NCBI GenBank assembly: GCA_943788695.1 | Contig: CALSRG010000001.1 | Location: 744,001-808,000, forward strand | Length of the DNA stretch: 64,000 nt | Source: an uncultured Flavobacteriaceae bacterium | GTDB taxonomy: Bacteria > Bacteroidota > Bacteroidia > Flavobacteriales > Flavobacteriaceae | Direction: 5' to 3' | In this document: positions 35,878 to 45,268 of the stretch, piece by piece | Numbering within the stretch: position 1 is the stretch's first letter | Layout: the number at the start of each line of letters is the position of its first letter | The notes under the pieces: model-generated | What the model saw: the letters and a program-made list of their open reading frames with translations, nothing else | The model's database searches: none | What the model was told of the DNA's origin: nothing | Translations under genes and position numbers: made by a program

Positions 35878-36756
35878 ATGCATAAGTCAGGTTTTGTAAA
35901 TATTATCGGAAATCCAAATGTTGGCAAATCTACCTTAATGAATGCCTTCGTGGGTGAGCGATTGTCTATTATTACCTCTAAAGCCCAAACTACCAGACAT
36001 CGTATTTTAGGCATTGTCAATGGCGAAGATTTTCAAGTGGTGCTGTCCGATACTCCCGGTATTATTAAACCAGCTTATGTGTTACAAACTGCCATGATGG
36101 ATTTTGTAAAATCTGCCTTAGACGATGCTGATGTACTTATTTATATGGTCGAGATTGGAGAATCGTCTCTCAAGGATGAAGTTTTCTTTAGTCGGATAAC
36201 TAAGACTAAAATTCCTGTTCTTTTATTGATTAATAAGATAGATACGACCAATCAAGAAGATTTGGAAGCCCAAGTCGCTTATTGGAAAACTCAGGTTCCT
36301 AATGCTGAAGTTTATCCGATATCGGCATTACAAAATTTTCAAGTTGATGTTGTTTTTTCGCGTATTTTAGAATTACTGCCTGAGGCACCACCCTTTTATC
36401 CAAAGGATCAATTAACAGACAGACCTGAAAAGTTCTTTGTCAATGAAGCCATTAGAGAGCGCATCCTTCAGTATTATAAAAAAGAAATTCCATATGCCGT
36501 TGAGGTTGATACTGAGGAGTTCTTTGAATCTGATGACATCATTCGGATTCGCTCGGTGATCATGGTAGAGCGAGAAACTCAAAAAGGCATATTAATTGGA
36601 CATAAAGGTGTGGCCTTAAAACGTGTAGGTGTTGGAGCTCGCCAAAGTTTGGAGCAATTTTTTGATAAACAAATTCACCTTGAATTGTATGTCAAGGTTA
36701 ATAAAAACTGGCGTAATAATACCAATCAACTGAAACGCTTCGGTTACCACTCTTAA
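35878..36756 (+). CDS. era: GTPase Era
   Basis: An essential GTPase that assists 16S rRNA maturation and 30S assembly. The 292 residues show G1 (GNPNVGKST, residues 10-18), the switch Thr in QTTRHRI, G3 (DTPG), G4 (NKID) and G5 (SAL), then a C-terminal KH RNA-binding domain with ILIGHKGVALKRVG (about 240-253). Length and order match bacterial Era. It is divergent from the arsenosugar operon and lies 56 bp before the hydroxyproline genes with no obvious terminator. Confidence 0.97.
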   Translation: MHKSGFVNIIGNPNVGKSTLMNAFVGERLSIITSKAQTTRHRILGIVNGEDFQVVLSDTPGIIKPAYVLQTAMMDFVKSALDDADVLIYMVEIGESSLKDEVFFSRITKTKIPVLLLINKIDTTNQEDLEAQVAYWKTQVPNAEVYPISALQNFQVDVVFSRILELLPEAPPFYPKDQLTDRPEKFFVNEAIRERILQYYKKEIPYAVEVDTEEFFESDDIIRIRSVIMVERETQKGILIGHKGVALKRVGVGARQSLEQFFDKQIHLELYVKVNKNWRNNTNQLKRFGYHS

Positions 36757-36812
36757 GCCCACTAAATTCGGTTTTTTTTCATAAGTTAGCCTAAACAATT
36801 AATACCTACTTT

Positions 36813-37709
36813 ATGACTATATCATGGCAAGGGGTTATGCCAGCGCTGCTAACACCTTTTACTTCTAAAGATCAAATCGACATTAAAACATTTAAAAAAA
36901 ACACTTTGGAACAGCTTGATGCTGGGGTACATGGACTGGTATTGGGTGGCACACTTGGAGAGGCTAGCACCCTCCGTGAGGAAGAAAAAAGTGTACTTAT
37001 AAAAGAATCTAAGCGGCTTTCAAATGGTAGAGTTCCAGTCATTATGAATATCGCTGAAGCATCAACGGCAGACGCTCTGAAAGCGGTGGATCAGGCACGT
37101 ATTGACGGTGCTGATGGGCTGATGGTATTGCCGCCAATGCGTTACAAGGCTGATGAGCGAGAAACAGTTCAGTACTTTAAAAGCATTGCCATGCACAGCG
37201 ATTTACCCATCATGATTTACAATAATCCTGTAGATTATGGCATAGAAGTGACCATTCCGATGTTTGATGAACTGCTTAAAACAGATACCATTCAAGCTGT
37301 CAAAGAGTCGACCCGTCTGACATCAAACATAACCAAATTGCGTAACACTTTTGGCAACCGATTAGCCATTTTAACGGGTGTCGACACCATCGCTTTCGAG
37401 TCATTAATGTTAGGAGCAGATGGCTGGGTTGCTGGTCTTGTCGACGCCTTCCCAAGAGAAACGGTTGAAATTTATAACTTAGTCAAACAGGGTCATTTTG
37501 ATCGCGCAAGAGCCATTAACAATTGGTTTATGCCCTTATTGGAGCTGGATGTAAATTCAAAATTGGTTCAGAATATTAAATTGGCTGCAATGGCAACAGG
37601 TATTGGAACAGAGCACGTGAGATTACCGAGACTACCACTTGATGGTGCAGAACGTCAAAATGTTTTGAAAGTTATTAAACAGAGTATAGAAAACCGTCCG
37701 CAATTATGA
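36813..37709 (+). CDS. DapA-family 1-pyrroline-4-hydroxy-2-carboxylate deaminase
   Basis: A class I aldolase-like enzyme of 298 residues expected to deaminate and dehydrate 1-pyrroline-4-hydroxy-2-carboxylate to 2-oxoglutarate semialdehyde. The N-terminal GVMPALLTPF, GGTLGEASTL (in place of the GTTGE of DapA), the YNNPVDYG Tyr and the Schiff-base Lys in IQAVKEST (about 166) are visible. True DapA would sit with lysine genes; here the four neighbours complete the hydroxyproline pathway, which fixes the role. The stop overlaps the dehydrogenase start (ATGATG). Confidence 0.88.
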   Translation: MTISWQGVMPALLTPFTSKDQIDIKTFKKNTLEQLDAGVHGLVLGGTLGEASTLREEEKSVLIKESKRLSNGRVPVIMNIAEASTADALKAVDQARIDGADGLMVLPPMRYKADERETVQYFKSIAMHSDLPIMIYNNPVDYGIEVTIPMFDELLKTDTIQAVKESTRLTSNITKLRNTFGNRLAILTGVDTIAFESLMLGADGWVAGLVDAFPRETVEIYNLVKQGHFDRARAINNWFMPLLELDVNSKLVQNIKLAAMATGIGTEHVRLPRLPLDGAERQNVLKVIKQSIENRPQL

Positions 37710-39274
37710 TGTCAAACAATAATTATGGGAATTGGATTGATGGTAAAGAGGTTGCAAAAGGAGAATTTAATTACACTTCCTTTAATCCAATTCAGAACAA
37801 ACCAATTCAGGGTAATTTTATTGAAGCTACAGCAGAAGAGGTGAATTTTGCAGCGGCGTGCGCTGCAAAAGATTTTATGACTTACAGTAGGCTATCAGGT
37901 TCTCGACGTGCTGAATTTTTGCAGATGATTGCTACTGAAATAGAGGTGCTTGGAGCCGATTTGATTCTGGCCTATTGCAGTGAAACAGGATTACCTGAAG
38001 GCAGAGCGAAGGGAGAATTGGGTCGCACACTCAACCAATTGCGATTGTTCGCGGAGCAAGCAAGAATTAACACTTGGCAAATGCCTAGTATTGATTTGGC
38101 TCAACCTGATCGCAGCCCTATGCCAAAATCCGATCTTAGGAAAATGATGTTGCCACTTGGTCCAATTGCGGTTTTTGGAGCCAGTAATTTTCCCTTGGCA
38201 TACTCAACAGCTGGCGGCGACACTGCTTCGGCACTTGCGGTTGGTTGCCCCGTTATTGTTAAGTCACATCCAATGCATGCTAAAACAAGTTATATGGTGG
38301 CTTCAGCCGTTGTGCGTGCCGCTCAAAAAACTCAAATGCCTTCGGGCGTATTTGCTCATTTGAATAGTAAGGATCATCAGGTTGGTCAGCAAATAGCCGT
38401 ACACCAATCAGTCAAAGCTATTGGGTTTACTGGAAGTGTCAAAGGAGGACGCGCATTGTTGGACTTGGCAGCGCAGCGGCCTGAACCAATTCCTGTTTTT
38501 GCTGAAATGGGAAGTGTTAACCCTGTGATTGTTTTTCCAGATAAGCTGAAACATGAATTAGCTCAAATCGTCACTCAGTTGTCCGACTCTATTATGCTAG
38601 GAACAGGACAGTTTTGCACCAGTCCTGGTTTGATCTTTGGTATAGATAATGATGATTGGAAATTATTCTGCACGTCTTTGGCAGAGTCTCTTGCTCAACG
38701 TGACACTCAATGCATGCTGCATCCAAATATTAAACGGGGCTTTGATACATCTCGTGAGTCACATCTGAGCCAACCTGAAGTTTCTGTTCTCGGTACCAAT
38801 TCAAATACGACTAACCCTAATCAGGCTTCACAAACCTTGACCCGTGTAAATGCAGTTGATTTTATTTTGAATCCAGAACTTCAGCACGAAGTTTTTGGTC
38901 CATTTGCTCTTATGATAAGTTGCAAGGATTGGGACGAACTTCATACTGCACTAGAGCAATTGAAAGGGAATTTAACAGGCTCAATTATGGCCAATGAATC
39001 ATCCTTAAATGCGCAGCTAAACCTTGTCAATACTTTACAACACAGGGTGGGTCGATTGATTTTTAATCAAGTGCCTACAGGTGTGGAAGTCTGTGCATCA
39101 ATGCAACATGGAGGACCTTATCCTGCATCAACAGATTCTCGATTTACGGCAGTTGGTCATGACGCTTTATTGCGTTGGGTCAGACCAGTGTCATTTCAAA
39201 ATTTTCCAGAGTCACTCTTACCACAGGCATTGCAAAGCGCCAATCCGTTGGGTCTCAAACAACGTATAAACTAG
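37706..39274 (+). CDS. 2-oxoglutarate semialdehyde (2,5-dioxovalerate) dehydrogenase
   Basis: Oxidises 2-oxoglutarate semialdehyde to 2-oxoglutarate with NAD(P)+, the last step of hydroxyproline breakdown. The 522-residue aldehyde dehydrogenase shows FGASNFPLAYSTAGGD (cofactor loop), GFTGSVKGG, the general base in FAEMGSVNPV and the nucleophilic Cys in LGTGQFCTSPG (about 305). The FAEMGS and GQFCTSPG variants mark this subgroup, as distinct from ordinary ALDHs with FELGG and GQxC. ATG 37706 or 37709 could start it; both overlap the preceding stop. Confidence 0.9.
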   Translation: MMSNNNYGNWIDGKEVAKGEFNYTSFNPIQNKPIQGNFIEATAEEVNFAAACAAKDFMTYSRLSGSRRAEFLQMIATEIEVLGADLILAYCSETGLPEGRAKGELGRTLNQLRLFAEQARINTWQMPSIDLAQPDRSPMPKSDLRKMMLPLGPIAVFGASNFPLAYSTAGGDTASALAVGCPVIVKSHPMHAKTSYMVASAVVRAAQKTQMPSGVFAHLNSKDHQVGQQIAVHQSVKAIGFTGSVKGGRALLDLAAQRPEPIPVFAEMGSVNPVIVFPDKLKHELAQIVTQLSDSIMLGTGQFCTSPGLIFGIDNDDWKLFCTSLAESLAQRDTQCMLHPNIKRGFDTSRESHLSQPEVSVLGTNSNTTNPNQASQTLTRVNAVDFILNPELQHEVFGPFALMISCKDWDELHTALEQLKGNLTGSIMANESSLNAQLNLVNTLQHRVGRLIFNQVPTGVEVCASMQHGGPYPASTDSRFTAVGHDALLRWVRPVSFQNFPESLLPQALQSANPLGLKQRIN

Positions 39275-39281
39275 AATTACT

Positions 39282-41015
39282 ATGAATAATTCCATTTTTA
39301 AATTCAGTTTGTTTTTCAGCTTAGCCTCAATTTTTTTGAGCTGTTCCAATACAGACAATGGATCATCATTGAATAATATTTTGATGCGCGTTGAAAACCA
39401 TGAATCCTATGATACGGATCGATATCCTTTAGGCTTTTTTAAAAAAGAACGCTACGAAGCTGACGCCAAGTTTGCTTATACTCAAATAGAGGAACTTCAA
39501 AAGTTAGACTTAGATAAGTTGACGGAATCTGAACGTATTTCTGCGTTGCTTCAGTTGTTTGTGCTTCAGGAGCAAGTTGACCATTATGAGTTTAAGGCCT
39601 ATTTAAATCCATTGCTTTCAGATGCTGGTTTTCATAATGACTTAACTTACGAGGTTCGACCTTTGGACACTAAAGAACAAGTTGAAGATTACATCCGCAA
39701 ACTTAGAGCTGTGCCAGAATTTGTTGATCAACATATTGAACTTCTAAACGAAGGTATTGCGCACGGCATTACTCAACCCAAGGTGATTTTTCAAGGTTAT
39801 GAATCCTCGTATAATGATCACATCACTGAGCGTGCCGATCAGAATTTTTATTTTTCACCATTTAAAAATCTACCAGATGTTTACTCGGAAAGGCAACAAG
39901 ATTCTATATACAAAGTTGGAGAAGCTCTGATCATAGAAACAATTATTCCTCAATTTGAGAGAATTAAATCATTTTTTGAGAAGGTATATTTTCCTGCCGC
40001 AAGAAGCACGATTGCTGTTTCCGAAATTCCTGATGGCGGTAATTACTACCAAAATCGTGTGACTTACTATACCACTCTCGATTTATCGCCAATGGAAGTA
40101 CATCAAATGGGACTGAATGAAGTGCGACGTATTCATAAAGAAATGGAAACTATAATTTCTGATCTTAATTTTGACGATGACTTCCCTGCTTTCTTGCGCT
40201 TTCTGAGAACAGATCCTCAGTTTTATGCGAGAACGCCAGAAGACTTGTTGAAAACAGCAAGAGATATTTGTAAACGGATTGACGCGCAGCTACCAAAACT
40301 GTTTAAGGTACTTCCAAGAATGCCTTATGGCGTTGCTCCTGTCCCTGATGTCATTGCACCAAAATACACTGGAGGCCGTTATATACCAACCAGCTCAGGA
40401 AGCACACGTCCAGGCTTGTATTGGGTCAATACTTATGACTTGTCAAGCCGACCATTGTATGTACTTCCTTCCTTGAGTGCACATGAAGCAGTTCCTGGAC
40501 ATCATCTACAAATGTCATGGAATAATGAGCTTGGTGATCAAATTCCGCAATTTAGGCGTGATTTATATTTGTCAGCATATGGAGAAGGATGGGGACTATA
40601 TTCTGAGTATTTGGGTGATGAAATGGGAATTTATACCACACCCTATGAGTCATTTGGAAAATTGACTTATGAAATGTGGCGAGCGTGTAGATTGGTTGTC
40701 GATACAGGGATTCATGCGTTTGATTGGACTCGAGACGAAGCTGTTACCTTTTTGAAGGACAATACAGCATTGTCCATACATGAAGTCAATACTGAAATTG
40801 ATCGTTATATTTCCTGGCCGGGACAAGCACTGTCTTATAAAGTGGGAGAGTTAACCATCAGAAGATTGAGAGAAAAAGCGGAATTGGAGTTAGGTGAGCA
40901 GTTTGATATTAGAGAATTTCACAATACCATTTTAAAAGAGGGTACGGTTAGTTTGTCCATATTAGAACAACTGGTTGATGCATATATTGACCAAACGAAA
41001 TCCGAAAATGGCTAG
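39282..41015 (+). CDS. DUF885 metallohydrolase-like lipoprotein
   Basis: A 577-residue exported lipoprotein (lipobox IFLSC, about residue 21). The DUF885 domain fills most of the protein and contains a zinc-site-like HEAVPGHHLQM (about 404-414) followed by YGEGWGLYSE (about 435), similar in layout to gluzincin peptidases. The activity of most DUF885 proteins has not been established; some are peptidase-like. It lies inside the hydroxyproline operon (7 bp after the dehydrogenase, 8 bp overlap with the epimerase). A periplasmic or surface peptidase that frees hydroxyproline from peptides is therefore a reasonable but unproven idea. Confidence 0.82.
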   Translation: MNNSIFKFSLFFSLASIFLSCSNTDNGSSLNNILMRVENHESYDTDRYPLGFFKKERYEADAKFAYTQIEELQKLDLDKLTESERISALLQLFVLQEQVDHYEFKAYLNPLLSDAGFHNDLTYEVRPLDTKEQVEDYIRKLRAVPEFVDQHIELLNEGIAHGITQPKVIFQGYESSYNDHITERADQNFYFSPFKNLPDVYSERQQDSIYKVGEALIIETIIPQFERIKSFFEKVYFPAARSTIAVSEIPDGGNYYQNRVTYYTTLDLSPMEVHQMGLNEVRRIHKEMETIISDLNFDDDFPAFLRFLRTDPQFYARTPEDLLKTARDICKRIDAQLPKLFKVLPRMPYGVAPVPDVIAPKYTGGRYIPTSSGSTRPGLYWVNTYDLSSRPLYVLPSLSAHEAVPGHHLQMSWNNELGDQIPQFRRDLYLSAYGEGWGLYSEYLGDEMGIYTTPYESFGKLTYEMWRACRLVVDTGIHAFDWTRDEAVTFLKDNTALSIHEVNTEIDRYISWPGQALSYKVGELTIRRLREKAELELGEQFDIREFHNTILKEGTVSLSILEQLVDAYIDQTKSENG

Positions 41016-42009
41016 ACATATTTTTGACTGTATTGATGCCCACACCTGTGGAAATCCTGTCCGTGTCATTCGATCTGGTGGTCCAATATTGGAAGGCGAT
41101 ACCATGTCAGACAAAAGGCAACATTTCTTGTCTGAATATGATTGGATTCGGAAAGGACTTATGTTTGAGCCACGTGGACATGATATGATGAGTGGAAGTA
41201 TTCTCTATCCGCCTTCAAATTCAGAAAATGATATTGGTATTTTATTCATCGAAACCAGTGGTTGTTTGCCAATGTGCGGTCATGGGACCATTGGCACAGT
41301 GACTGTCATACTTCAAGAAGGATTGGTGATTCCAAAGACACCAGGTCAGTTGAGGATTGAAACACCTGCGGGACTCGTTCACGTCAGCTATCAAGAAGAC
41401 TCTGAGCGCGTGACAAATGTAAAAATAACTAATGTTCTGGCTTTTCTTTATCAAGAAGATATAGAAGCGACAAGCCTTAAATTGGGTACTCTTAAGGTGG
41501 ACGTAGCTTTTGGTGGCAACTTTTATGCTATTGTTGATGTTCAAGAAAATTTCAAAGGGTTGGAACATTATACAGCTGACCAACTGATTTCATTTAGCAG
41601 GGTCTTGAGGCAAGAACTTAATGAACGCTACAAGTTTGTACACCCTTTAGATCATCGGATTTTTGGACTAAGTCATATTCTATGGACTGGTGCAACAATC
41701 GATCAAAATGCGACCGCACGAAATGCCGTATTTTATGGAGACAAGGCTATTGACCGCTCTCCTTGCGGCACTGGTACATCGGCTCGAATGGCTCAATGGC
41801 ACGCCAAAGGAAGATTGAAACTTGGAGAGGACTTTATTCATGAAAGTATTATTGGATCTAAATTTATTGGTCGAATTGAAGCCGAGACTCATGTAGGTCA
41901 ATATCAAGCCATTCTGCCAAGCGTTGAAGGGTGGGCTAGAATTACAGGATACAATCAAATTATTTTAGATGATGACGATCCGTATGTTAAAGGCTTTCAA
42001 GTGATTTAG
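41008..42009 (+). CDS. 4-hydroxyproline 2-epimerase (proline racemase family)
   Basis: Converts trans-4-hydroxy-L-proline to cis-4-hydroxy-D-proline. The 333 residues carry the two catalytic Cys of true epimerases: Cys90 in LPMCGHGTIG and Cys253 in SPCGTGTSA. (In the related dehydratases the second Cys is Thr.) The N-terminal DAHTCGNPVRV is also standard. The frame is open from 40975, but the ATG at 41008 gives the family start and an 8-bp overlap with the DUF885 stop. Proline racemases look similar; the neighbours favour hydroxyproline. Confidence 0.92.
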   Translation: MARHIFDCIDAHTCGNPVRVIRSGGPILEGDTMSDKRQHFLSEYDWIRKGLMFEPRGHDMMSGSILYPPSNSENDIGILFIETSGCLPMCGHGTIGTVTVILQEGLVIPKTPGQLRIETPAGLVHVSYQEDSERVTNVKITNVLAFLYQEDIEATSLKLGTLKVDVAFGGNFYAIVDVQENFKGLEHYTADQLISFSRVLRQELNERYKFVHPLDHRIFGLSHILWTGATIDQNATARNAVFYGDKAIDRSPCGTGTSARMAQWHAKGRLKLGEDFIHESIIGSKFIGRIEAETHVGQYQAILPSVEGWARITGYNQIILDDDDPYVKGFQVI

Positions 42010-42015
42010 TGAAGT

Positions 42016-43260
42016 ATGAAACACTGTGTAATTATTGGTGGCGGAATTATTGGACTTTGTACAGCGTATTATTTATCGGAAGTGGGACATCAAGTTACCA
42101 TTCTTGATCAATCTGATGGAAGAACGGGTGCATCCTATATCAATTCTGGCATCTTAACACCTAGTCATATTGTGCCGTTGGCGGCTCCAGGGATGATATC
42201 AACAGGTTTGAAATATATGTTGAGTAGTTCGAGTCCTTTTTACATAAAGCCCAGACTGGACTTTGATTTAATAAGATGGGTATGGCATTTTTATAAGTCT
42301 GCGAATAGGAATCACGTGAAAAAGTCAATGCCGATTATTGAACGCCTAAATTCTTTGAGTAGCGGTTTTTATCAGGATTTACACAAGAGAGGTCATTTGG
42401 ATTTTCATTTGGAGCAAAAAGGTTTGTTAATGGCTTATAAAACCAATCGTGCACAAGATCAAGAGACTCGTGTCGTTTTGGAAGCTCAAAGACTAGGATT
42501 AAAAGTGGATAGCCTTTCCCCTAAAGAAGTATTCGCTTTGCAACCCAATATTGAGATGGCTATTAAAGGTGCTTTTCAATATCATTGTGACAGTCACGCT
42601 ACCCCTCAAATGTTTATGAGTGCGATGAAAAATCATTTGTTGGGGCAAGGGGTTTCCATTGTCAACCATTCAAAAGTACTTGAATTGCATACTCAGGGAT
42701 ACTCAGTAAATTCTATCGAAACAGCATCCGAGACTTATCATCCTGACGAAATAGTTATCGCATCAGGTGTTTGGACCAAATCATTACTCAAAAAAATAGG
42801 CTTCTTTTTGCCATTAGAGTCAGGGAAAGGCTATGCTATTAATGTCAATGGAACAACAGGTATAGACCTTCCTGCAATACTAATGGAGGCCAAAGTGGCC
42901 GTTACTCCAATGCATGGCTTTACTCGTTTTGGTGGCACAATGGAAATATCTGAAATTAATTCAGAGATTAAACACCATCGGGTGAGCGCCATTGAGCGTG
43001 CTGCAAGGTCCTATTATCCTTCGATCAACATCACTTCAAAATCGTTGGATCAAGCAGTTTCAGGAATGCGTCCCTTGTCACCTGACGGTTTGCCTTATAT
43101 CGGAAGAGTCAAATCTTTTGGCAATGTTGTTGTGGCGACAGGTCACGGCATGATGGGATGGAGTTTAGGACCTGTTACAGGTAGAATTTGCCAACAAATT
43201 ATAGATCGAGAATCTCCAGTTGTGGATATTGCTCCATTGTCTTTGTATCGCCATTCTTAA
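42016..43260 (+). CDS. FAD-dependent D-hydroxyproline dehydrogenase (DadA-like)
   Basis: Oxidises cis-4-hydroxy-D-proline to 1-pyrroline-4-hydroxy-2-carboxylate. The 414-residue DAO-family flavoprotein begins with the FAD-binding CVIIGGGIIGLCTAYYL and ends with GMRPLSPDGLPYIGRV and ATGHGMMGWSLGPVTG, both standard in D-amino-acid dehydrogenases. It would pass electrons to the respiratory chain. It is 6 bp after the epimerase and ends the operon. No amino acid permease or regulator of the pathway is seen in the window. Confidence 0.9.
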   Translation: MKHCVIIGGGIIGLCTAYYLSEVGHQVTILDQSDGRTGASYINSGILTPSHIVPLAAPGMISTGLKYMLSSSSPFYIKPRLDFDLIRWVWHFYKSANRNHVKKSMPIIERLNSLSSGFYQDLHKRGHLDFHLEQKGLLMAYKTNRAQDQETRVVLEAQRLGLKVDSLSPKEVFALQPNIEMAIKGAFQYHCDSHATPQMFMSAMKNHLLGQGVSIVNHSKVLELHTQGYSVNSIETASETYHPDEIVIASGVWTKSLLKKIGFFLPLESGKGYAINVNGTTGIDLPAILMEAKVAVTPMHGFTRFGGTMEISEINSEIKHHRVSAIERAARSYYPSINITSKSLDQAVSGMRPLSPDGLPYIGRVKSFGNVVVATGHGMMGWSLGPVTGRICQQIIDRESPVVDIAPLSLYRHS

Positions 43261-43264
43261 AATA

Positions 43265-43293
43265 TTGGATTTAATTTGTTGAATTTACTTTTG
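43265..43293 (+). promoter_or_regulatory. Promoter of the dodecin gene (TTG-N18-TACTTTTG)
   Basis: A -33 TTG (43265-43267) and a perfect -7 TACTTTTG (43286-43293) are 18 bp apart, the most complete Bacteroidota-type promoter in the window. Transcription would begin near 43300, leaving a leader of about 53 bases. Confidence 0.7.
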
Positions 43294-43312
43294 ATTTTTT
43301 AACTTTATAACA

Positions 43313-43327
43313 GATGCAAAATGCATC
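43313..43327. promoter_or_regulatory. 15-bp palindrome in the dodecin leader
   Basis: GATGCA-AAA-TGCATC is a perfect palindrome about 13 bp after the expected transcription start and 25 bp before the ATG. It could be an operator (a repressor bound here would block the promoter) or a small 5' hairpin. Confidence 0.45.
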
Positions 43328-43352
43328 AATATTAACCCTAAATCAAAATACT

Positions 43353-43554
43353 ATGTTAGTAATTAAAGTTATTGAAATCTTAGCCGATTCACCAAAAAGT
43401 TGGGGGGGATGCTGCCCATAATGCTCTTGCTCACGCTTCAAAAACAGTAAAAAATATCCGATCTGTAAATATTCAGAATCAAAGTGCTACAGTTGCTGAT
43501 GGTAAAATCGCTAGCTTTCGGATCAATGCCAAAATTACATTTGAGGTAAATTAA
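43353..43554 (+). pseudogene. Dodecin-family gene with a +1 frameshift at a G7 run
   Basis: Dodecins are about 68-residue flavin-binding proteins that form hollow dodecamers. From the ATG at 43353 the frame gives MLVIKVIEILADSPKSWG and then, after seven G (43402-43408), stops at a TAA within a few codons. If one G is removed the frame continues DAAHNALAHASKTVKNIR, then SVNIQNQSATVADGKI and ends ITFEVN at 43554. The joined 66-residue product matches the dodecin pattern over its full length. The gene has a good promoter, and the coding sequence after the G run shows no other defect, so the shift is recent, reversible by slippage, or a sequencing error. Confidence 0.85.
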
Positions 43555-43608
43555 TCAACTCTTACCATTTGATTTAATACTAAAGCCTCTCAATCCCTCA
43601 GGAAGTAT

Positions 43609-43616
43609 TACTTTTG
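43609..43616 (+). promoter_or_regulatory. -7 box TACTTTTG of der
   Basis: A perfect TAnnTTTG, 17 bp before the der ATG at 43634. No TTG at the usual -33 distance. Confidence 0.55.
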
Positions 43617-43633
43617 CCAATATTTTCTGTCAA

Positions 43634-44935
43634 ATGAGTATTGTAGCTATAGTAGGTCGTCCCAATGTAGGTAAGTCCACTTTCTTTAACCGCCTGATTC
43701 AACGTCGCGAGGCTATCGTTGATGCAACTTCTGGTGTTACCCGTGACCGCCATTATGGTCGCTCAGACTGGAATGGTAAAGAGTTTTCAGTAATCGACAC
43801 AGGAGGTTACGTTCGTGGCAGTGATGACGTCTTTGAAGCAGAAATTGACAAACAGGTTGAATTGGCGATTGGCGAGGCAGACGTCATTATTTTTATGGTA
43901 GATGTTGAGTCTGGGGTTACGGGCATGGACGAGGATGTTGCCATACTTTTAAGAAAGGTTAGTAAACCCGTTTTTTTAGCTATCAATAAGGTAGATAATG
44001 CCCAACGCTCTAAAGATGCCGTTGAGTTTTATGCTCTTGGATTGGGTGAGTATTTTACCATTGCTAGCATAAATGGCAGTGGAACAGGAGACTTGCTTGA
44101 TGCCGTTGTTAAGACTTTACCCGATACGCCATTGAATGAGGATGAAACTCTGCCACGATTTGCAGTAGTTGGTCGACCAAATGCTGGTAAATCGTCTTTC
44201 ATAAATGCTCTTATAGGAGAGGAAAGATATATCGTAACAGATATTGCAGGTACCACGCGTGATTCAATGGATACAAAATACAATCGCTTTGGTTTTGAAT
44301 TTAATCTTGTTGATACTGCTGGTATTAGACGTAAATCAAAGGTTAAAGAAGATCTTGAATTTTTCTCTGTTATGCGCTCTGTGCGTGCTATAGAACATTC
44401 AGACGTTTGTTTACTTTTGTTAGATGCGACTCGTGGGTTTGATGGACAGGTACAAAATATTTTTTGGCTGGCTGAACGCAACCGCAAGGGTATTGTTATA
44501 CTGGTCAATAAATGGGATTTAGTTGAAAAGGACAACAAAACCATGAAAGAATTTGAGGCTAAAATTCGTGAGGAGATTGAGCCGTTTACAGATGTGCCAA
44601 TTGTTTTTATGTCTGCTTTGACCAACCAACGGATTTATAAAGCCATCGAAACGGCCGTTGAGGTATTCAAAAATAGATCTAAGCGCATCAAAACAAGGGA
44701 ATTAAACGATGTGCTTTTGCCAGAGATTTCATATCGACCTCCACCAGCATATAAAGGTAAATATGTGAAAATTAAGTTTATAACCCAATTGCCAACCCCA
44801 CAACCTCAGTTCGCATTCTTCTGCAATTTGCCGCAATATGTTAAGGAGCCTTATAAGCGGTTTTTAGAAAATAAATTAAGGGAGCATTACGATTTTCATG
44901 GTGTTCCAGTTACCATTTATATGCGTAAAAAATAG
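43634..44935 (+). CDS. der: Ribosome-assembly GTPase Der (EngA)
   Basis: A tandem GTPase required for 50S subunit assembly. The 433 residues contain two G domains, with GRPNVGKST (residues 8-16) and GRPNAGKSS (about 182) as their P-loops, DTGG and DTAG as G3, NKVD and NKWD as G4, and a C-terminal KH-like domain ending [11 protein letters not shown]. Length and order match bacterial Der. The stop lies 3 bp from the stop of the convergent MerR gene. Confidence 0.97.
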   Translation: MSIVAIVGRPNVGKSTFFNRLIQRREAIVDATSGVTRDRHYGRSDWNGKEFSVIDTGGYVRGSDDVFEAEIDKQVELAIGEADVIIFMVDVESGVTGMDEDVAILLRKVSKPVFLAINKVDNAQRSKDAVEFYALGLGEYFTIASINGSGTGDLLDAVVKTLPDTPLNEDETLPRFAVVGRPNAGKSSFINALIGEERYIVTDIAGTTRDSMDTKYNRFGFEFNLVDTAGIRRKSKVKEDLEFFSVMRSVRAIEHSDVCLLLLDATRGFDGQVQNIFWLAERNRKGIVILVNKWDLVEKDNKTMKEFEAKIREEIEPFTDVPIVFMSALTNQRIYKAIETAVEVFKNRSKRIKTRELNDVLLPEISYRPPPAYKGKYVKIKFITQLPTPQPQFAFFCNLPQYVKEPYKRFLENKLREHYDFHGVPVTIYMRKK

Positions 44936-44938
44936 ATA

Positions 44939-45268
44939 TTATAAATTCTCTTTAATTGCAATGAGTTCTCTTTTAATGTTCTCAAGTTTCATAATGAGGT
45001 CATTATTACTCATTTCAGAATTAGCCTTGTTCTTCAGCTGCTGCTTAGCTCCTTCTAGTGTGAAGCCCCTTTCCTTAACCAGATGATAAATGCGCTGCAA
45101 GTGTTTGATGTCTTCAGGGGTAAACTTGCGATTACCTTTAGTGTTTTTCTTGGGATTGAGAATTGTAAATTCTTTTTCCCAAAATCGAATCAAAGACGGA
45201 TTGACTCCAAATGCTTTAGAGACTTCGCCGATGCCGTAATATCTTTTGTCAGGTAGGTTTGGATGCAT
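44939..45268 (-). CDS. MerR-family transcriptional regulator
   Basis: A 109-residue DNA-binding protein. The winged helix-turn-helix is at residues about 10-80: YYGIGEVSKAFGVNPSLIRFWEKEF, then NRKFTPEDIKHLQRIYHLV. A short C-terminal coiled coil (MKLENIKRELIAIKEN) would allow dimerisation. There is no metal-binding Cys pair and no separate ligand domain, so its signal is unknown. Its ATG shares a base with the stop of the M23 peptidase gene, so the two are co-transcribed; this pairing is common in Flavobacteriia. Confidence 0.9.
   Translation of the reverse strand: MHPNLPDKRYYGIGEVSKAFGVNPSLIRFWEKEFTILNPKKNTKGNRKFTPEDIKHLQRIYHLVKERGFTLEGAKQQLKNKANSEMSNNDLIMKLENIKRELIAIKENL

Noticed and set aside
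36757..36812. A separate promoter for the hydroxyproline operon.
   Set aside because: I find no TAnnTTTG match in the 56 bp after era, so I do not call one; read-through from era is possible but unproven.
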